Source: Verrucomicrobium sp. GAS474
Lineage (GTDB): Bacteria > Verrucomicrobiota > Verrucomicrobiia > Methylacidiphilales > GAS474
Length of the DNA stretch: 64,000 bases
Direction of reading: 5' to 3'
Assembly: GCF_900105685.1 (NCBI RefSeq)
Contig: NZ_LT629781.1
Coordinates: 1,426,001 to 1,490,000 of the forward strand
Under the pieces are notes generated by a model. It was not told where the DNA came from and did no database searches. It worked only from the letters and a program-made list of their open reading frames with translations. A program made the position numbers and the translations under genes. Shown piece by piece: positions 61,458-64,000 of the stretch. Every line of letters starts with the position of its first letter. The first letter of the stretch is position 1.

Positions 61458-61485
61458 CAAAAAAAGGGAGGCCGAAGCCTCCCTT
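61458..61485 (-). terminator. Rho-independent terminator after pal
   Basis: On the minus strand AAGGGAGGC pairs perfectly with GCCTCCCTT around a TTCG tetraloop (61464-61485) and is followed by a T-tract to about 61459. It closes the tolB-pal unit. Confidence 0.92.
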
Positions 61486-61514
61486 GGTTTCAGAACCGGA
61501 ATGTGGACGGCTCT

Positions 61515-62075
61515 TTACTTCGTGATGACGCCGGGGGCGACGCGGCGGTTCTTCGAGTAGGCGTCCTCGTTGGCGGCGTCGACGGCGGGCTTTTCCGAGC
61601 CGTAGGAGATCGTGAAGAGGCTGCCGGGGGCGACGCCGAGGCCGGCGAGGTATTCCCGGACGGTCTGGGCGCGGCGCTCGCCGAGGCCGCGATTGTATTC
61701 GGGGGTGCCGCGGACGTCGGTGTGGCCGGCGAGCATGAGGCGCTTGCCGGGGTTGTCCTTCAGATAGTCGGCGATCTTTTGGAGCTTGCCCCGCTCGCTC
61801 CCCTTCACGACGGTGCTGTCGTAGTCGAAGTAGATGGTTTCGGAGGAGAGGACGGAGTAATCGACGTCGGCATTGGGATCGATGTTGGGGGGACGCTCTC
61901 CGGCGGGAATGCCGTTCGGGCTCAGTGCGTCGGTGCCGCCGGGAAGGTTCGGATCGACCAGGTCGCCTGAGTCGCCGCTGCCGGGATGTTTCTTCGACGG
62001 ATTGCTGCAGCCGCCGAGGACGAGGGTCGCCGCGATGGCGAGGGTCGCGAGACGGGAGAGGGAAAGAATCTTCAT
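61515..62075 (-). CDS. pal: Pal/OmpA-family peptidoglycan-associated lipoprotein
   Basis: A 186-residue lipoprotein. The lipobox is LVLGGC with Cys23 as the acylated residue. A Pro/Gly-rich linker leads to the OmpA-like domain (about 75-180): IYFDYDSTVV, LAGHTDVRGTPEYNRGLGER with the DAP-binding Asp and Arg, and ISYGSEKP. It anchors the outer membrane to peptidoglycan in the Tol-Pal system. It lies 83 bases downstream of tolB and is closed by a strong terminator. Confidence 0.93.
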   Translation of the reverse strand: MKILSLSRLATLAIAATLVLGGCSNPSKKHPGSGDSGDLVDPNLPGGTDALSPNGIPAGERPPNIDPNADVDYSVLSSETIYFDYDSTVVKGSERGKLQKIADYLKDNPGKRLMLAGHTDVRGTPEYNRGLGERRAQTVREYLAGLGVAPGSLFTISYGSEKPAVDAANEDAYSKNRRVAPGVITK

Positions 62076-62158
62076 GATTTTAAATAGGTTATGTTAGATA
62101 TTACGCTACTTCCTTAAAAAGTACAGCCGATATTTCAACTTTTTTTCGCGCCCCTCTT

Positions 62159-63307
62159 TTAGTGGGCGATGGCGGGCTCGCTGCACCGGCTGAGGCCGAC
62201 GGGGAGGGGGGCGGTGCGGCCGGTGACGGTATCGAGGATATAGAGGTCGCCGCTGCGGGCGTAGACCAGGTGGCGGGAATTGGTGGTCCAGGTCGGGTTC
62301 TGCCCGCCCGAGGTGGTGACGAGGACGGAGCGGCCGGTCGAGAGGTCGTAGACGCCGATCTGGAACTGGCCCGCCGAGCGGCCGGTGAAGGCGATCTTCG
62401 TCCCGTCGGGCGACCAATCGGGCTCCGTGTTGTAGGAGACGCTCGTGACGAGGCGGGTCGGCGTGCCGCCGCCGGCGGGGACGGTGTAGAGCTGGGCGCT
62501 GCCGTGCTCGTCCGAGTCGAAGACGACGCGGGTGCCGTCGGGGGACCAGCTGGGGGAGGTGGCGGTCCCGGTGCCGCTGGTGAGGCGGGAGGCCGCGCCG
62601 CCGCCGGAGGGGATCGTGTAGATCTGCGGGGAGCCGTCCTTGCTGAGCGTCAGCGCGAGGCGGCCGCCGTCGGGGGAGAAGGAGGCCCCGGTGTTGATGC
62701 CGGGGAAGAAGGCGACGCGGAGGCGCTGGCTGGTGGCGAGGGTGATGACGTAGCAGTCGGGATAGCCCTTGAGGTAGGAGGTGTAGGCGATCTTCGTCCC
62801 GTCGTGGCTCCACTGCGGGCGGGAGGAGAGGGTGTGGTCGTTCGTCAGCTTCTTCCCGTCGGCCCCGTCGATGCCGACGACGCAGAGTTCCTTCGCCCCG
62901 CCCTGGGCGGAGATGACGGCGATCTGGTTCGTCGAGAAGCCCTTCACGCGGGTCAGGGCGAAGAGGACCTCGTCGGAGAAGAGATGGGCCGCGCGGCGGA
63001 CGTCGCCGGAGAAGGTCTTCGCGACGAGGCTGTTCCCGTTGTCGGTCAGCTGGCCGCTGAGGGAGCCGGCGGAGAGGGTGGCGCTGACGATCTTCCCGCC
63101 CGAGGCCCCCGGCGTGGCGTCGATGAGGAGGGAGCGGTTGAGGTCGGCGATGACGATGCGGGCCGCCTCCTCGCCGCCCGGGCCGCTGAACGGGGCGACG
63201 CTGACGGGGATCTTGTACCCCTCGACGGTGACCTGCGCGGGGAGCGGCAGGGCGAGGGCGCAAAGGGTGAAGGCGGCTACAGAGAGGAGGCGAAAGGGGG
63301 TGATCAC
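62159..63307 (-). CDS. tolB: TolB-like periplasmic beta-propeller protein
   Basis: A 382-residue protein. A signal peptide (LLSVAAFTLCALALPLPAQ) is followed by a TolB N-terminal-like domain (about 25-140; VAPFSGPGGEEAARIVIADL) and a six-bladed propeller of WSHDGTKIAYTS / FSPDGGRLALT / WSPDGTRVVFDS / WSPDGTKIAFTG repeats. TolB binds Pal and helps keep the outer membrane tight during division. Start is GTG 63307 with TATATA seven bases upstream. tolA/Q/R are not in the window. Confidence 0.92.
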   Translation of the reverse strand: MITPFRLLSVAAFTLCALALPLPAQVTVEGYKIPVSVAPFSGPGGEEAARIVIADLNRSLLIDATPGASGGKIVSATLSAGSLSGQLTDNGNSLVAKTFSGDVRRAAHLFSDEVLFALTRVKGFSTNQIAVISAQGGAKELCVVGIDGADGKKLTNDHTLSSRPQWSHDGTKIAYTSYLKGYPDCYVITLATSQRLRVAFFPGINTGASFSPDGGRLALTLSKDGSPQIYTIPSGGGAASRLTSGTGTATSPSWSPDGTRVVFDSDEHGSAQLYTVPAGGGTPTRLVTSVSYNTEPDWSPDGTKIAFTGRSAGQFQIGVYDLSTGRSVLVTTSGGQNPTWTTNSRHLVYARSGDLYILDTVTGRTAPLPVGLSRCSEPAIAH

Positions 63308-63410
63308 AACGCGCTATATAAGCGGTTGAGGGAGAAAGGTACAGAGGAATTTTCGGGGGGCGGAGGGGAGCCGCCTTGCCCCGTCCGTTCCCAGGCCTTA
63401 ACTTCCCCCC

Positions 63411-64000
63411 ATGACTACCGAGATCAAGCGGGACCGCGTTTCCATCGTCGGCGTGGGCCGGATGGGGGCGAACATGGCGCGGCGGCTGGCCGAGCGGAAC
63501 TTCCACGTCACCGCCGTCTACGACGTGAACCACAAGGCCGCCGTCGACCTCGCCGCCGAGCTCGGCTGCGCCGCCGCGAACACCCTCGCCGAGGTCGCCG
63601 CCGCTGCCGACTTCATCCTCACCGTCGTGACCGACGACGCCGCGATGCGCCAGATCTTCCTTGGCGACGGCGACACCCTCCTGGCCTCGGCGGCCGATGC
63701 GGCGGGGAAGATCTTCGTCAACTTCGCCACCGTCTCCCCCCAGGTCCACCTGGAGGTCGGCGCCGCCGCCGCCCACGTCGGCGCGGTCTCGATCGAGGCC
63801 TGCATGGCCTCCAGCATCACCCAGGCCCGGCAGGGGACCCTCTATCTCATCCTCGCTGGGGACGAAGGGGCGGTCGCCAAGGCCGAGCCCGTCCTCGAGG
63901 CCCTCAGCGCGGCCCGCCGCCACGTCGGCGCGGCGGGGAAGGCGGCGCAGGTGAAGGCGCTGGTGAACATGGTCATGAACATCAACACGGCGGGCCTCGC
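63411..64000 (+). CDS. 3-hydroxyisobutyrate dehydrogenase-like oxidoreductase (partial, runs off the right edge)
   Basis: The first 196 or so codons of a beta-hydroxyacid dehydrogenase. VSIVGVGRMGANMARRLAE is the G-x-G-x-x-G NAD(P) loop, with AVYDVN as the second strand, and SSITQARQGTLYLILAGDE resembles the substrate-binding block. The Lys motif appears as KAAQVKALVNMVMN. The C-terminal helical domain is missing because of the window edge. Substrate may be 3-hydroxyisobutyrate, tartronate semialdehyde or a related compound. TTAACT lies seven bases before the ATG. Confidence 0.85.
   Translation, partial: MTTEIKRDRVSIVGVGRMGANMARRLAERNFHVTAVYDVNHKAAVDLAAELGCAAANTLAEVAAAADFILTVVTDDAAMRQIFLGDGDTLLASAADAAGKIFVNFATVSPQVHLEVGAAAAHVGAVSIEACMASSITQARQGTLYLILAGDEGAVAKAEPVLEALSAARRHVGAAGKAAQVKALVNMVMNINTAGL

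Overview
The window reads as chromosomal DNA of a high-G+C member of the Verrucomicrobiota. This is inferred from gene content: an exosortase-associated TIGR04073 protein, DUF5069 proteins, a DUF4886 protein, a giant DUF3857/transglutaminase protein, a KamA aminomutase and a TolB/Pal envelope module. No rRNA, phage or integrase gene is visible. I found one tRNA (Tyr), no CRISPR array and no intact insertion sequence. Shine-Dalgarno motifs are scarce, while TAnnnT hexamers often lie 5-11 bases before start codons, which suggests frequent leaderless transcription.

Layout. 1-3.3 kb: a cut-off response regulator, a 277-bp MITE-like element and a GH63-type glucosidase. 3.7-9.8 kb: one 2035-residue exported transglutaminase/repeat protein of lower G+C. 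10-15 kb: tRNA-Tyr, a TIGR04073 protein, a YhaM-like HD/OB hydrolase, a coupled GNAT-PlsC acyltransferase pair resembling OlsB-OlsA, and an amino-acid permease. 15-20.6 kb: a hybrid sensor kinase, a Nudix hydrolase, a TIM-barrel isomerase and YebC. 20.6-27.6 kb: NagA with a VirJ-like protein, a degenerate Hint-like protein, ParB, membrane proteins, a DUF4886 protein and a glycosyltransferase.

27.6-44 kb: an intracellular subtilase, ArgS, an M50-like membrane protein, S20, Lgt, a UraD-like protein, a degenerate sensor protein, ValS, a second glycosyltransferase, a NarL-type regulator, a metallophosphoesterase and a DUF5069 protein. 44-50 kb: TetR, KamA, HigBA and an amidohydrolase-SDR-BioF operon. 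50-54.5 kb: a tightly overlapped operon for isoprenoid chain elongation, squalene/phytoene synthesis, acyl transfer and a PAP2 phosphatase, divergent from a Tat-exported metallo-hydrolase. 54.5-64 kb: a tandem DUF5069 protein, BioB with a probable BirA operator, a degenerate phosphodiesterase, XseB, TatC, a DUF433/DUF5615 toxin-antitoxin pair, Pal, TolB and a cut-off 3-hydroxyisobutyrate-dehydrogenase-like gene.

The most unusual signals are non-coding. A family of about 245-bp repeats (three full copies and one fragment) carries a hairpin whose stem shows compensatory base changes. The 277-bp element ends in perfect inverted repeats at a CTAG target. BioB has a BirA-type dyad running up to its ATG. 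Several proteins keep a family fold but appear to have lost catalytic residues: the VirJ-like, UraD-like, phosphodiesterase-like, Hint-like and sensor-kinase-like proteins.
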